A program made the position numbers and the translations under genes. Positions 8,148 to 16,683 of a stretch of DNA of 64,000 nucleotides are shown piece by piece. The number at the start of each line of letters is the position of its first letter. Position 1 is the stretch's first letter. The notes beneath the pieces were generated by a model. That model searched no databases. It had not been told where the DNA came from and saw nothing but the letters and a program-made list of their open reading frames with translations. Source of the DNA: Kitasatospora gansuensis (GTDB lineage: Bacteria; Actinomycetota; Actinomycetes; Streptomycetales; Streptomycetaceae); the NCBI RefSeq assembly GCF_014203705.1, contig NZ_JACHJR010000001.1, forward strand, positions 4,898,001-4,962,000, written 5' to 3'.

Positions 8148-9320
8148 TCACCGAGCGTCGCCCCGTCGGCCGTGTTGGCCGGCGCTGCGCTGGTCGGTGC
8201 AGTGGAAGTCCGCGAACGGCGGGTGCCAGAGCCCGCCGTCTCCAGCGGTGCCACGCGGCGGCTGGTAGGTGAGCGGTTCGAAGTGCAACCCGGCCCTCGT
8301 CTCGTTGGCTTCCCCGGTCCACAGGTCGATCCCCTGCCAGGCTTGCCCGTCCACCACGGAGACCGTCCGGGGCTGCCCGCCGCAGGAGGTGGCCGAGATG
8401 TCGCGTCGCCCGCGCTCCGGCGCCCCGGCCACCGCCAGGCTGACCGGGGCGGACCACGGCCCGAGCGGGCCGTCCGCCGTCATGTAGCCGGTCGCGGTGC
8501 CGGAGCAGTAGCCGCAGATCGGATCGCTGTAGGTGCCGAACCAACTGTGAGTGGCCGGTTCGTACCAGATGCCCGGCGCCTCCACCCCGTCCAGCTCGGC
8601 CAGGTGGGCGGCGCCGCGCCCGGCGCTGCCGGTGCCCCAGTGGTCGATCTGCTCGACGGACAGCGTGGAGTCCGGCATGGTGCACGCCACGACCAAGGAG
8701 CGGCTCGTGGCGTCGACGGCCAGCCCGAAGTCCCCGTTGCCGTAGCAGCTGTACAGCGGGGGTTTGCGGTAGGAGCCGTACGGTGCCCCGGCGGTCGGCC
8801 CGCACGGCCCTGCCGGTGAGTTGCACCCCATGACGTTGTACGCGTTGGCCCAATTGCGGTTGTAGTCCGACGGCGAGTTGAACCACAGCACCCACACGCC
8901 GTCGTCGGCTCCCCAGCCCGAGCGCTTGACCATGCGCGGGTTGAAGCAGCCTGCGCTCACGCACTCCTGCTGCCAGCTGAGACCCGAGTAGGGGTCCGTC
9001 GAGTCCGGGGGGAACAGCAGCCGCGGCGGCGACCACGGCCCGTCGGGACTGGGCGCGGTGGACACCCCGAATCCGCACCAGGGCGCCCGGGCGTCCAGCC
9101 AACGGAAGCCGCAGCCGTACTCGGTGCCGTAGAGGTAGTAGGTCGAGCCGTCCTTGAGCACCATGCCGTCGTGGAGGTCGATCGACTTGATCGTCACCGG
9201 CATCGGCACCACCGCCCGTGCGTCGGGGGCCGGGAGCACGGCCGAGAGCGCAGCGAGGAATGCCACCAGCCAGACCTGGAACCGCATGAGGAATCGTCTT
9301 TGCGCGGATGCTGTGGTCAT
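8148..9320 (-). CDS. Secreted GH43-like five-bladed propeller protein
   Basis: 390 residues with a signal peptide (hydrophobic WLVAFLAALSAVLPAPDARA). The mature protein has features of the GH43/GH117-type glycosidase fold: HDGMVLKDGSTYYLYGTEY near the N-terminus, SPDGPWSPP, EAPGIWYEPATHSWFGTYS with a candidate acidic residue, and DGPLGPWSAP. These repeated strand-turn motifs are typical of arabinanase-like beta propellers. Five or more pairs of cysteines fit an extracellular location. It converges on the PIG-L gene. The substrate is unknown. The start could also be the Met 12 residues downstream. Confidence 0.7.
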   Translation of the reverse strand: MTTASAQRRFLMRFQVWLVAFLAALSAVLPAPDARAVVPMPVTIKSIDLHDGMVLKDGSTYYLYGTEYGCGFRWLDARAPWCGFGVSTAPSPDGPWSPPRLLFPPDSTDPYSGLSWQQECVSAGCFNPRMVKRSGWGADDGVWVLWFNSPSDYNRNWANAYNVMGCNSPAGPCGPTAGAPYGSYRKPPLYSCYGNGDFGLAVDATSRSLVVACTMPDSTLSVEQIDHWGTGSAGRGAAHLAELDGVEAPGIWYEPATHSWFGTYSDPICGYCSGTATGYMTADGPLGPWSAPVSLAVAGAPERGRRDISATSCGGQPRTVSVVDGQAWQGIDLWTGEANETRAGLHFEPLTYQPPRGTAGDGGLWHPPFADFHCTDQRSAGQHGRRGDAR

Positions 9321-9397
9321 CTGACCATTGAATGGAGGCCACTCGGAGAGGCGTGCCGATTAGGCCGGTGACGGGCGTGTCCGCTCAGCCTGGGGGC

Positions 9398-10615
9398 CTA
9401 GGCCGGGACGCCCACTCGGACCGGGGCGGCCCGGCGCTCCAGGGCGGCGGAGAGCACGGCCAGCAGCAGGGCCGAGCCGGTGAGCGCGGCACCGACCAGG
9501 TTCGGCGCGGTGTAGCCGTAGCCGGCCGTGATGACCACGCCGCCGAGCCAGGCGGCGAGGGCGTTGCCGAGGTTGAAGGCGCCGATGTTGACGGCTGAGG
9601 CCAGGGTCGGGGCCTGGGCGGTCTGGTCCAGCACCCGCTTCTGCAGCGGGGGGACGGTGGCGAAGCCGAAGGCGCCGAGCAGGGGCACGGTCACGATGGC
9701 CGCGAGCTGGTTGTGCGCGGTGAAGGTGAACGCCAGCAGGGTGAGGCTGAGCAGCCCGAGCGAGAGGTACAGCAGCGGCATCAGGGCCCGGTCCGCGAAC
9801 CGGCCGCCGACCAGGTTGCCGATCACCATGCCGAGGCCGAACAGGACCAGCAGCCAGGTGACCGAGGAGTCGGAGAAGCCCGCCGGGCCGGTCATCATCG
9901 GGGCGATGTAGGTGATGGCGGCGAACACGCCGCCGAAGCCGAGCACGGTCATCGCCATCGCCAGGCCGACCTGGACGTTGCGGAACGCGGACAGCTCCTG
10001 CCGGAGCCGGGCGGCCACCCGGGGGCGCGGCAGCTCGGGGACGAGCAGGGCGATCGCGGCCACCCCGGCCACGCCGACGGCCGCGACCAGGGCGAAGGTG
10101 ACCCGCCAGCCGAGCTGCTGGCCGATCAGGGTGCCGAGCGGGACACCGACCACGTTGGCCACGGTGAGGCCGGTGAACATGGTGGCGATCGCCCCGGCCT
10201 TGCGGTCGGGGGCGACCAGCTCGGCGGCGATCACCGCGCCGATGCCGAAGAAGGCGCCGTGCGCGAGCGAGGTCACCACCCGTCCGGCCAGCAGCAGTTC
10301 GAAGCCGGGCGTGACGGCGGAGAGCAGGTTGCCGAGCACGAACACGCCCATCAGCAGCATCAGCATCCGCTTGCGCGGGATCCGGGTGCCGACCGCGGTG
10401 AGCAGCGGGGCACCGACCACCACGCCGAGCGCGTAGCCGGTGACCAGGATGCCGGCGGTCGGGACGGAGACGTCGAAGTCGGTGGCGATCAGCGGGAGCA
10501 GCCCGGTGATCACGAACTCGGTGGTGCCGATGCCGAAGGCACCGATGGCGAGCGCCAGCAGGGCCGGCAGGCTGCTGCGCGAGGTCTTCGCGGTGGTTGC
10601 GGGAGCTGATTGCAT
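9398..10615 (-). CDS. MFS transporter of the DHA1/AraJ type
   Basis: A 405-residue, 12-helix major facilitator with the DHA1 signature IGTTEFVITGLLPLIATD in helix 1 and PRKRMLMLLMGVFVLGN after helix 2. It resembles chloramphenicol or arabinose-efflux permeases (Cmx/AraJ group). The open frame extends far upstream, but ATG 10615 is the start that begins just before helix 1, and a TATTGT -10 box lies six bases before it, so a leaderless transcript is likely. It is divergent from a MarR regulator, a common arrangement for efflux pumps controlled by their substrate. Confidence 0.87.
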   Translation of the reverse strand: MQSAPATTAKTSRSSLPALLALAIGAFGIGTTEFVITGLLPLIATDFDVSVPTAGILVTGYALGVVVGAPLLTAVGTRIPRKRMLMLLMGVFVLGNLLSAVTPGFELLLAGRVVTSLAHGAFFGIGAVIAAELVAPDRKAGAIATMFTGLTVANVVGVPLGTLIGQQLGWRVTFALVAAVGVAGVAAIALLVPELPRPRVAARLRQELSAFRNVQVGLAMAMTVLGFGGVFAAITYIAPMMTGPAGFSDSSVTWLLVLFGLGMVIGNLVGGRFADRALMPLLYLSLGLLSLTLLAFTFTAHNQLAAIVTVPLLGAFGFATVPPLQKRVLDQTAQAPTLASAVNIGAFNLGNALAAWLGGVVITAGYGYTAPNLVGAALTGSALLLAVLSAALERRAAPVRVGVPA

Positions 10616-10652
10616 GCTTCGACAATAAATGCACACGCTGGATACTTGCAAA

Positions 10653-10668
10653 CGCGGGATATCTCGCG
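10653..10668. promoter_or_regulatory. Imperfect palindrome, candidate MarR operator
   Basis: CGCGGGATATCTCGCG is a 16-bp palindrome with seven of eight pairs matching, centred on GATATC, in the 91-bp gap between the divergent MFS and MarR genes. A second pair, TGCAT/ATGCA (10611-10615 and 10629-10633), flanks the MFS start. Confidence 0.45.
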
Positions 10669-10706
10669 GAGTCGCTATCCTGGACCCCGAGAGGCAGGAG
10701 GCCCCA

Positions 10707-11159
10707 GTGGTGCAGAGCGGTGAGCAGACGGTGCGACGCGGACTCGCGCAGGGCTGGGGGGCGCTCGCGGCGCTGTACGGACGGATCGACGCCCGGCTGG
10801 AGCGCGAGCTGCAGGCGGCGCACGGGCTGAGCGTGCGCGAGTACACGCTGCTGGACGTGCTGAGCCGTCAGCACCCGGGCGAGGGTGGCCACTTGAGGAT
10901 GGGTGAGGTCGCCGAGGCGGTGGTGCTCAGTCAGAGCGCGACCACCCGGCTGGTCTCCCGGCTGGAGGACCGCGGCCTGCTGGCCCGCTATCTGTGCCCG
11001 ACCGACCGCCGGGGCATCTACACCGACGTCTCCCCGGCCGGTCTCGAACTGCTCGAACAGGCCCGCCCCACCAACGGCGCCGCGCTCGACGCGGTGCTCA
11101 CCGAGGCGGCGGAGCGGCCGGAACTCGCCCCGCTGGTCGCGGTGGTCCGGGGTCGGTAG
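10707..11159 (+). CDS. MarR-family transcriptional regulator
   Basis: 150 residues. The winged helix-turn-helix includes MGEVAEAVVLSQSATTRLVS (recognition helix) followed by RLEDRGLLARYLCPTDRRGIYTDVS, the wing with the DRR motif of MarR proteins. GTG at 10707 (or the GTG directly after it) is preferred to the upstream ATG because AGGAG sits six bases before it. It is divergent from the MFS exporter and very likely represses it, dissociating on binding a phenolic or drug-like ligand. The ligand is not deducible. Confidence 0.87.
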   Translation: MVQSGEQTVRRGLAQGWGALAALYGRIDARLERELQAAHGLSVREYTLLDVLSRQHPGEGGHLRMGEVAEAVVLSQSATTRLVSRLEDRGLLARYLCPTDRRGIYTDVSPAGLELLEQARPTNGAALDAVLTEAAERPELAPLVAVVRGR

Positions 11160-11329
11160 CGCAGCGGTCCGGTCGGGCTTGGGCCGGTTCGTTCGCGCAC
11201 CTCGGCGGTGGTGTCTGAATCCGGCCAGGCGCAGGTCAACTTCCTGAACTTATACCGCTCTTTACCAAATTGAGGGATATTGATTGGGGGCTGCAGGCAC
11301 GGCTGCAAGGGATTGAACCGGGGGGAAAC

Positions 11330-12292
11330 GTGTCGGAGCAGGACACGGCCGCGCGCGTCGCCGGCGGTGCGCCGGGTGAGGCCCGGCGGGGGCGGCTGGA
11401 CCGGCTGTTGAGGCGTTCGCCGCTCCAGCCCCTGTTCCGGGCCCGGGCCGCGCGTCGGCTCTCGGTGCTCGCCTATCACGGGGTGGACGACCTGCCGAGC
11501 TTCACCGCCCAGATGGAGCGGTTGGTCAGGGGTGCCACCCCGGTCTCGCTCGGCGCCGTCGAACGGGCCGTCACCGAAGGGCGTCCGCTGCCGCCGCGCA
11601 GCGTGCTGGTCACCTTCGACGACGGCGACCGTACGCTGCTCACCCGGGGGCTGCCGGTGCTGGCCCGGCTCGGGGTGCCGGCCGCCGCCTTCGTGGTGGC
11701 CGAACTCATCGACGGGGACCAGCCGTTCTGGTGGCGCGAGGCGGCCGAGCTGGCCGCCCTGGGCGGCATCGCCGGTGCGCTGGCCGGGTTGCCGGCGGAT
11801 GCGGTGGTGGGCCGGCTCAAACTGCTGCCGGACGTCGAACGGCGGGGCGCCATCGAGGAGTTGCGGGCCACCGCAGCTCGCCCGGCGGTCCGTCAGCGGC
11901 AGCTGTCCGCCCTGGAGTTGACGGACCTGGTGGCCGCCGGGGTGGCGGTCGGCAACCACACCCTCGGGCACCCCTGCCTCGACCGCTGCGAGCCGGCGGT
12001 GGTGCGCGCCGAGATCGAGCGGGCGCACCGGCTGCTGACCGGCTGGCTGGGGGCGCGGCCGACCGCGTTCGCCTATCCCAACGGCAACTTCGACGCCGGG
12101 GCCGACGCGGTGCTGCGCGAGCTGGGCTACCGGCTGGGCTTCCTGTTCGACCACCGGCAGGACGCGCTGCTGCCGCCACATCCCTTGCGGATCAGCCGAC
12201 TTCGGGTGAACTCCGACACCAGCCGGGCCAGGTTCGACACAATCCTGTCGGGGCTGCACCCGGCCGTGCACCGGCTACGGGGCGGTTGCTGA
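11330..12292 (+). CDS. Polysaccharide deacetylase (NodB domain, carbohydrate esterase 4)
   Basis: 320 residues. The NodB-like motifs are visible in order: SVLAYHGVD, VLVTFDDGDR (catalytic base and metal Asp), VGNHTLGHP (metal His pair), then FAYPNGNFD. No signal peptide is evident, so it may act at the inner face or on lipid-linked intermediates. GTG 11330 is preferred because GGGGGGAA lies just upstream; ~60 bases of frame before it look non-coding. It is followed after 15 bases by a GNAT/CelD-type protein, and the pair probably modifies an exopolysaccharide or cell-wall glycan. Confidence 0.82.
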   Translation: MSEQDTAARVAGGAPGEARRGRLDRLLRRSPLQPLFRARAARRLSVLAYHGVDDLPSFTAQMERLVRGATPVSLGAVERAVTEGRPLPPRSVLVTFDDGDRTLLTRGLPVLARLGVPAAAFVVAELIDGDQPFWWREAAELAALGGIAGALAGLPADAVVGRLKLLPDVERRGAIEELRATAARPAVRQRQLSALELTDLVAAGVAVGNHTLGHPCLDRCEPAVVRAEIERAHRLLTGWLGARPTAFAYPNGNFDAGADAVLRELGYRLGFLFDHRQDALLPPHPLRISRLRVNSDTSRARFDTILSGLHPAVHRLRGGC

Positions 12293-12307
12293 GCCGAGGG
12301 GGCGGGC

Positions 12308-13333
12308 ATGGTCGAGCGGTACACGCCGGAGCAGTTGACGCCGGAACTGGTGGACGGCTGGCGGGAGTTGGTGGCCGAGCTGGGGGAGCGCGGGTCCTGG
12401 TTCCTGACCCCCGACTGGGTGCTGTCCTGGTGGGAGACGCTGGGCGGACGCCGCCCGGCCGAGATCGTGGTCTGGCGCGGGTCGGACGGCGCGGTGGAGG
12501 CCGTACTGCCGCTGATCCGGACCAGGCTGCGGCTGCACCCGCGGCTCCCGTTCACGGTCGGCTGCCGGACGGCGCTCGGCGCCGGGCCCGGCGCCGCCGA
12601 CCACGGCGGGTTCGCGGTCCGGCCGGGCCGGACCGACGAGGTCCGGGCCTGGCTGACCGAGCTGGCCCGGCGCGAGACGCTCTGGTTCCCCGACGTCGAC
12701 CCGCTGCTCGGCGAGCTGCTGCCGGCCGCCCGGCGCGAGGTGGCCCGGCAGTCCTGCCCCCGGGCCGACCTGGGCGGGGGCGTCGAGTCGCTGGGCTCCC
12801 GGCAGTTCCGGGCCGACCTGCGGCGGTACGGGCGCAAGCTCGCCGCCGCCGGGGTGACCTTCCGCTGGGTGCCGCCCGGCGAGGCGGCGCCCGGGCTGCT
12901 CGACACCGTGGTGCGGCTGCACCGGCTCCGCCGGGACGCGCTGGGCCGGGGCACCACCTTCGACGGGCAGCGGCTGCCGCTGCACACCCGGCTGCTGGAG
13001 CGCGCGCGGCCGGACGCCGGGCCCGCCTTCCTGCTGGCCGAGCACGAGGGCGAGGTGATCGGCGGGCTGTACGGCTTCCTGTGGGGCGACACCTTCGCCT
13101 ACTACCAGATCGGCTGGGACCCGGCCTGGGCGCCGCTGCGGCTCGGCACCGCGATCATCGCCGAGGCCGTCCGGGCCTGCGCGGAGCGGAAGTTGGCCAC
13201 CTTCGACTTCCTGCGCGGCACCGAGCCGTACAAGTACCGGTTCGACGCGGCCGACCGCGCGGACCGGAGCTGGCTGGTCCCGCACGGGCTGTCCGGCGCG
13301 CTGCTCGGGCTCAAGTACCGGGTGAAGGGCTGA
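12308..13333 (+). CDS. GNAT-fold acyltransferase (BioF2/CelD-like, PF13480 type)
   Basis: 341 residues with the hallmark PF13480 features: WFLTPDWVLSWWETLG near the N-terminus, FRADLRRYGRKLAAAG in the middle, FLLAEHEGEVIGGLYGF and YYQIGWDPAW in the acyl-transfer domain, and FDFLRGTEPYKYRF at the end. The family includes the CelD cellulose-synthesis protein and FemAB-like peptidyl transferases. A GGGGGCGGG run precedes the ATG. With the deacetylase 15 bases upstream it most likely forms an operon that remodels an extracellular glycan or glycolipid. Confidence 0.78.
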   Translation: MVERYTPEQLTPELVDGWRELVAELGERGSWFLTPDWVLSWWETLGGRRPAEIVVWRGSDGAVEAVLPLIRTRLRLHPRLPFTVGCRTALGAGPGAADHGGFAVRPGRTDEVRAWLTELARRETLWFPDVDPLLGELLPAARREVARQSCPRADLGGGVESLGSRQFRADLRRYGRKLAAAGVTFRWVPPGEAAPGLLDTVVRLHRLRRDALGRGTTFDGQRLPLHTRLLERARPDAGPAFLLAEHEGEVIGGLYGFLWGDTFAYYQIGWDPAWAPLRLGTAIIAEAVRACAERKLATFDFLRGTEPYKYRFDAADRADRSWLVPHGLSGALLGLKYRVKG

Positions 13334-13408
13334 CCGGTCGGCAGAGGGGGCCGACCGGCCCAATGAGGTGGTCCCCGACGGGGGAATGTGTTGATCCGCA
13401 TGGTGAAT

Positions 13409-13420
13409 CTACGCGCGTAG
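13409..13420. promoter_or_regulatory. CTACGCGCGTAG operator, copy 1 (add promoter)
   Basis: A perfect 12-bp palindrome located just upstream of the -10 box TACACT (13425-13430). The same 12-mer is found at the deoC and punA promoters, so it is a strong candidate for a shared nucleoside-responsive operator. Confidence 0.75.
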
Positions 13421-13436
13421 GGGCTACACTCCCGCA

Positions 13437-14597
13437 ATGGAGAAGCAGATCCCTGTCACCGCGGGCAGCACAGGCCCCCGCATCCCCGACGCCGACCAGA
13501 TCGCCCGCGCCCCGAAGGTGCTCCTGCACGACCACCTCGACGGCGGGCTGCGCCCGGAGACCATCGTCGAGCTGGCCGCGGCCTGCGGTTACGAGGGTCT
13601 CCCCACCACCGACCCGGCCAAGCTCGGCCTCTGGTTCCGGGAGGCGGCCGACTCCGGCTCGCTGGTCCGGTACCTGGAGACCTTCGCGCACACCTGCGCC
13701 GTGATGCAGACCCGCGAGGCGCTGGTCAAGGTCGCCGCCGACTGCGCCGAGGACCTGGCCGCCGACGGCGTGGTCTACGCCGAGGTCCGGTACGCCCCGG
13801 AGCAGCACCTGGAGGCGGGCCTGACCCTCGACCAGGTGGTCGAGGCGGTGAACGAGGGCTTCCGCCTCGGCGAGGCCAACGCCCGCGCGGCGGGCCACCG
13901 GATCCGGGTCGGCACCCTGCTCACCGCGATGCGGCACGCCGCCCGCTCGCAGGAGATCGCCGAGCTGGCCAACCGCTACCGGGACCAGGGCGTGGTCGGC
14001 TTCGACATCGCCGGCGCCGAGGCGGGGCACCCGCCGACCCGGCACCAGGGCGCCTTCGACTACCTCAAGGGCGAGAACAACCACTTCACCATCCACGCCG
14101 GTGAGGCCTTCGGTCTGCCGTCGATCTGGGAGGCCCTGCAGTGCTGCGGCGCCGACCGGCTCGGCCACGGCGTCCGGATCATCGACGACATCACGGTCAA
14201 CGAGGACGGCACCGTCGAGCTCGGCCGGCTGGCCGCGTACGTGCGCGACAAGCGGGTCCCGCTGGAGATGTGCCCGACCTCCAACCTGCAGACGGCGGCG
14301 GCGACTTCGTACGCCGAGCACCCGATCGGGCTGCTCAGCCGGCTCAAGTTCCGGGTCACCGTGAACACCGACAACCGGCTGATGAGCGGCACCAGCATGA
14401 GCCAGGAGTTCGGCCACCTGGTGGACGCCTTCGGCTACACCCTGGGTGACATGGAGTGGTTCACGGTGAACGCGATGAAGTCCGCGTTCCTGCCCTTCGA
14501 CGAGCGGCTCGCGATGATCAACGACGTGATCAAGCCCGGCTATGCCGAGCTGAAGGCGGAGTGGCTGTTCAGCGCGGGTGCGGGCGTCGGCGCCTGA
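13437..14597 (+). CDS. add: Adenosine deaminase
   Basis: 386 residues, normal length. It converts (deoxy)adenosine to (deoxy)inosine. The zinc ligands and catalytic residues are in the expected order: LLHDHLDGGL (His-x-His), FTIHAGEAFG (His and Glu), LGHGVRI (catalytic His) and VTVNTDNRLMSG (Asp). TACACT lies six bases before the ATG and no Shine-Dalgarno sequence is visible, so the mRNA is probably leaderless. The upstream CTACGCGCGTAG palindrome links it to deoC and punA. Position and neighbours fit SCO4901 of S. coelicolor (recalled synteny). Confidence 0.93.
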   Translation: MEKQIPVTAGSTGPRIPDADQIARAPKVLLHDHLDGGLRPETIVELAAACGYEGLPTTDPAKLGLWFREAADSGSLVRYLETFAHTCAVMQTREALVKVAADCAEDLAADGVVYAEVRYAPEQHLEAGLTLDQVVEAVNEGFRLGEANARAAGHRIRVGTLLTAMRHAARSQEIAELANRYRDQGVVGFDIAGAEAGHPPTRHQGAFDYLKGENNHFTIHAGEAFGLPSIWEALQCCGADRLGHGVRIIDDITVNEDGTVELGRLAAYVRDKRVPLEMCPTSNLQTAAATSYAEHPIGLLSRLKFRVTVNTDNRLMSGTSMSQEFGHLVDAFGYTLGDMEWFTVNAMKSAFLPFDERLAMINDVIKPGYAELKAEWLFSAGAGVGA

Positions 14598-14806
14598 CGG
14601 CGGCTGACGCCTGGTCGGATGGACGCGAGGTCTTCGCCGTGGCCTCGCGTTCATCTGACTATTCATCCGAGTGAGTTACGTGCCTTTGATCTGCACGCGA
14701 CGTTGTCACTACGGTGTGCCAGTCAGAGCTGACACGGCGTAGCGGTGGGCCTTTTCGGACGCCCGCCCGCGACGTCGGCCACCGACGAGGACACGAGGAC
14801 CAACTC

Positions 14807-15274
14807 ATGAAGCAGGCCACTCTGAAGGCTGCCGGGACCGCTGCGCTCGGCGTCGCGCTCGCGGCTGCGGCTGCCGGTTCCGCCTCCGCCGCCACGCCCG
14901 GTGGGCTCGGTCTCCCGACCGGAGCGCTCGCCCACTCCGGTGCGCTGACCGGAGCGGCCACCAGCACCGTCAGCCAGCTGCCCGCCACCGCGCCGGTGAC
15001 CGAGGCGGTCGGCAACCTCAACCCGGACGTGGCAGGCCCGGTGGCGCAGGCCCCGGAGTCCGCCCAGCCGATGACCGCGCCGGTCACCGAGCAGACCGCC
15101 CCGATGACCGACGACGCGACCGCCCCGGTCGCCGAGGCCGCCACCCCGCGCGGCCTGCCGCTCCCGGTGCCCGGTGCGGAGGGTCTGACCCAGGCGCCCG
15201 GCGTCAGCACCGTGACCGGCGCGCTCGGCGGCGGCCTCCCCGGCGGCAGCAGCCTGCCGGGCCTGGGCGGCTGA
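14807..15274 (+). CDS. Small secreted Pro/Ala/Thr-rich protein
   Basis: 155 residues: an N-terminal signal peptide (KQATLKAAGTAALGVALAAA, cleaved near GSASAA), then a low-complexity mature region rich in Ala, Pro, Thr and Gly with repeated AP-V-T-E segments (TAPVTEAVG, TAPVTEQTAP, TAPVAEAAT) and a Gly-rich tail. Such proteins are common in Streptomyces and are often annotated only as secreted or 'ATP-binding' proteins. A strong terminator follows, so it is probably monocistronic. The function is unknown. Confidence 0.7.
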   Translation: MKQATLKAAGTAALGVALAAAAAGSASAATPGGLGLPTGALAHSGALTGAATSTVSQLPATAPVTEAVGNLNPDVAGPVAQAPESAQPMTAPVTEQTAPMTDDATAPVAEAATPRGLPLPVPGAEGLTQAPGVSTVTGALGGGLPGGSSLPGLGG

Positions 15275-15294
15275 CCCGTCCCACCCCGAACGGC

Positions 15295-15338
15295 CGAAGG
15301 GCCGCCTCCCCGCACGCGGCGGGGGAGGCGGCCCTTCG
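15295..15338 (+). terminator. Strong intrinsic terminator hairpin
   Basis: A ~19-bp stem (starting CGAAGGGCCGCC and ending GGCGGCCCTTCG) with a single bulged base and a short loop, 20 bases past the secreted-protein stop. It may act in both directions. Confidence 0.75.
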
Positions 15339-15371
15339 GGCTGTCCGGGCGTCCCGGTGGGGACGGCTCGG

Positions 15372-15554
15372 TCACGGCTCCTGAGGGAGGATCAGCCAGA
15401 GCGCGAGGTAGATGAGGAACTGCGGGCCGGGCAGCAGGCACGAGGCCAGGAAGATGATCCGGACCGTCCAGGGGGTCAGCCCGAAGCGCTTGGCGATCCC
15501 GGCGCAGACGCCGGCGATGACGCGGTTGTGTCGGGGGCGGGCAAGTGCGCTCAT
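15372..15554 (-). CDS. PspC-domain membrane protein
   Basis: 60 residues covering one PspC domain: RVIAGVCAGIAKRFGLTPW followed by a hydrophobic helix (IIFLASCLLPGPQFLIYLALWLILP). PspC-like proteins are small envelope-stress membrane proteins. Streptomyces has several stand-alone copies with no defined role. Its position beside the AfsQ genes resembles other Streptomyces genomes. Confidence 0.82.
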   Translation of the reverse strand: MSALARPRHNRVIAGVCAGIAKRFGLTPWTVRIIFLASCLLPGPQFLIYLALWLILPQEP

Positions 15555-15740
15555 GGTCAGCTCCGGTTGCGGTTGCCCGGGCCGGTCTCTCCGGTGGGCA
15601 TGTATCCATCCTCGGTGCCGCGGGCCGCGGAATCCTCCGCCCGGATGCCGATCCCGGCCCTGGGTTTCTCACCGCTCCGGGGTAGTCGCGGCTCAGGGTT
15701 CCCGTCGGGGTAACCCCTGACGGCCGCCGCCGGGGGAGGC

Positions 15741-16304
15741 TCAGCGCTGCGCGGAACTGCCGCGCGGTGCGAGCGAGTTGAGCGGTGCGCGGAGCCGGTA
15801 GCCGGCCCGGGCGCGGGCCGGGCGGGGGCCGGAGCGCCCGGTCAGCCGGGCCCGGGCGAACGGGACGACGGCGAGGTGGCAGGCGGCCACGCCGAGGACG
15901 CCGAGCACGATGTTGTCCACGTTCAGGACGTGTCCGGGCGCCCAGCCCTTGAGGATCTCCAGGCCGGTGGCGATCAGGGCCGAGCAGCCCGCCGTCCGCA
16001 GCACCGAGGGCAGCCAGCGGACCCGCAGCCGGCCGTCGGCCAGCGGCAGCAGGACGCCCAGCGGCGCCAGCGGCAGCAGCCCGCCGAGCAGTTGCAGCAG
16101 CCCGTCCCGGCCGCCGGCCGAGAAGGCCAGCCGCACCGAGGCGAACGGCGTCAGATTGGCCGGGGAGGTCCAGCCGACCGCGAGCGGCCGCAGGATCAGC
16201 CACCCGATCAGTCCGAGATAGCCGGCCAGCAGCAGGATGCCCAGCAGCCGCAGCCGGGGCGACACCTCCGGCGCGGGTTGCGAGGGGTTCGCCTGGTCCG
16301 TCAC
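15741..16304 (-). CDS. VanZ-like membrane protein
   Basis: 187 residues with four to five hydrophobic helices. The VanZ signature appears as NLTPFASV, LLPLAPLGVLLPL and TGLEILKGWAPGHVLNVDNIVLGVLGV. GTG 16304 is used because residues before it overlap the upstream lipoprotein gene in another frame. VanZ proteins confer low-level teicoplanin resistance in enterococci, but most actinobacterial homologues are uncharacterised. It lies 49 bases after afsQ3 on the same strand and could be the last gene of the afsQ operon. Confidence 0.78.
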   Translation of the reverse strand: MTDQANPSQPAPEVSPRLRLLGILLLAGYLGLIGWLILRPLAVGWTSPANLTPFASVRLAFSAGGRDGLLQLLGGLLPLAPLGVLLPLADGRLRVRWLPSVLRTAGCSALIATGLEILKGWAPGHVLNVDNIVLGVLGVAACHLAVVPFARARLTGRSGPRPARARAGYRLRAPLNSLAPRGSSAQR

Positions 16305-16353
16305 ACCGGCAGGGACGCGAGCTGGTGCGGGGACGGTTCCCGGGCTACCGCTG

Positions 16354-16683
16354 TCAGGGACAGGCGGTCCCGCTCGGGGAGGCGCTGCTCGGCGAGGCGC
16401 TGAACAGCACCGCGGGCGACTTCGACGCCACACCCGGCGTCGGCCGAACGGACGGCACCAAAGTGGACGTCGGCCGGGCGGACGGCGCCACGGTGGGCGG
16501 CGCGCTCGGCAGCTCCGGGGTCGGCTCGGCCGCCTCCGGCACCCGGACCGGGGTCGGGCAGGCGGTCCGGCTGGCGGGCGCGCCCGCGTCCACCGGGACG
16601 GCGGTGGGCCGGATGCCGCACCCGACGGCGGTGGTCAGCGCGGCGCCCAGCAGGGCGGCGGTCAACAGGCGGCGTACCGTCAC
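16354..16683 (-). CDS. afsQ3: Small lipoprotein of the AfsQ operon
   Basis: 109 residues. The N-terminus is a lipoprotein signal (MTVRRLLTAALLGAALTT, lipobox AVGC with Cys at about residue 22). The rest is Pro/Ser/Ala-rich and likely unstructured at the cell surface. The start overlaps the stop of afsQ2 (ATGA), so the two are coupled. In S. coelicolor the equivalent lipoprotein gene, afsQ3, lies in the same place (recalled) and is thought to modulate the AfsQ2 kinase. The symbol rests on position and type more than on sequence. Confidence 0.7.
   Translation of the reverse strand: MTVRRLLTAALLGAALTTAVGCGIRPTAVPVDAGAPASRTACPTPVRVPEAAEPTPELPSAPPTVAPSARPTSTLVPSVRPTPGVASKSPAVLFSASPSSASPSGTACP

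Noticed and set aside
7936..9342. 468-codon minus-strand frame
   Set aside because: Arg/Gly-rich shadow of the GH43-like gene in another frame; no domain motif, no signal peptide.
11330..13333. Deacetylase plus GNAT pair as the core of a biosynthetic gene cluster
   Set aside because: No synthase, glycosyltransferase or transporter genes accompany them; only a two-gene operon is supported.
11731..13704. 657-codon plus-strand frame across three genes
   Set aside because: It covers the deacetylase, GNAT and add genes out of frame; composition is that of a shadow.
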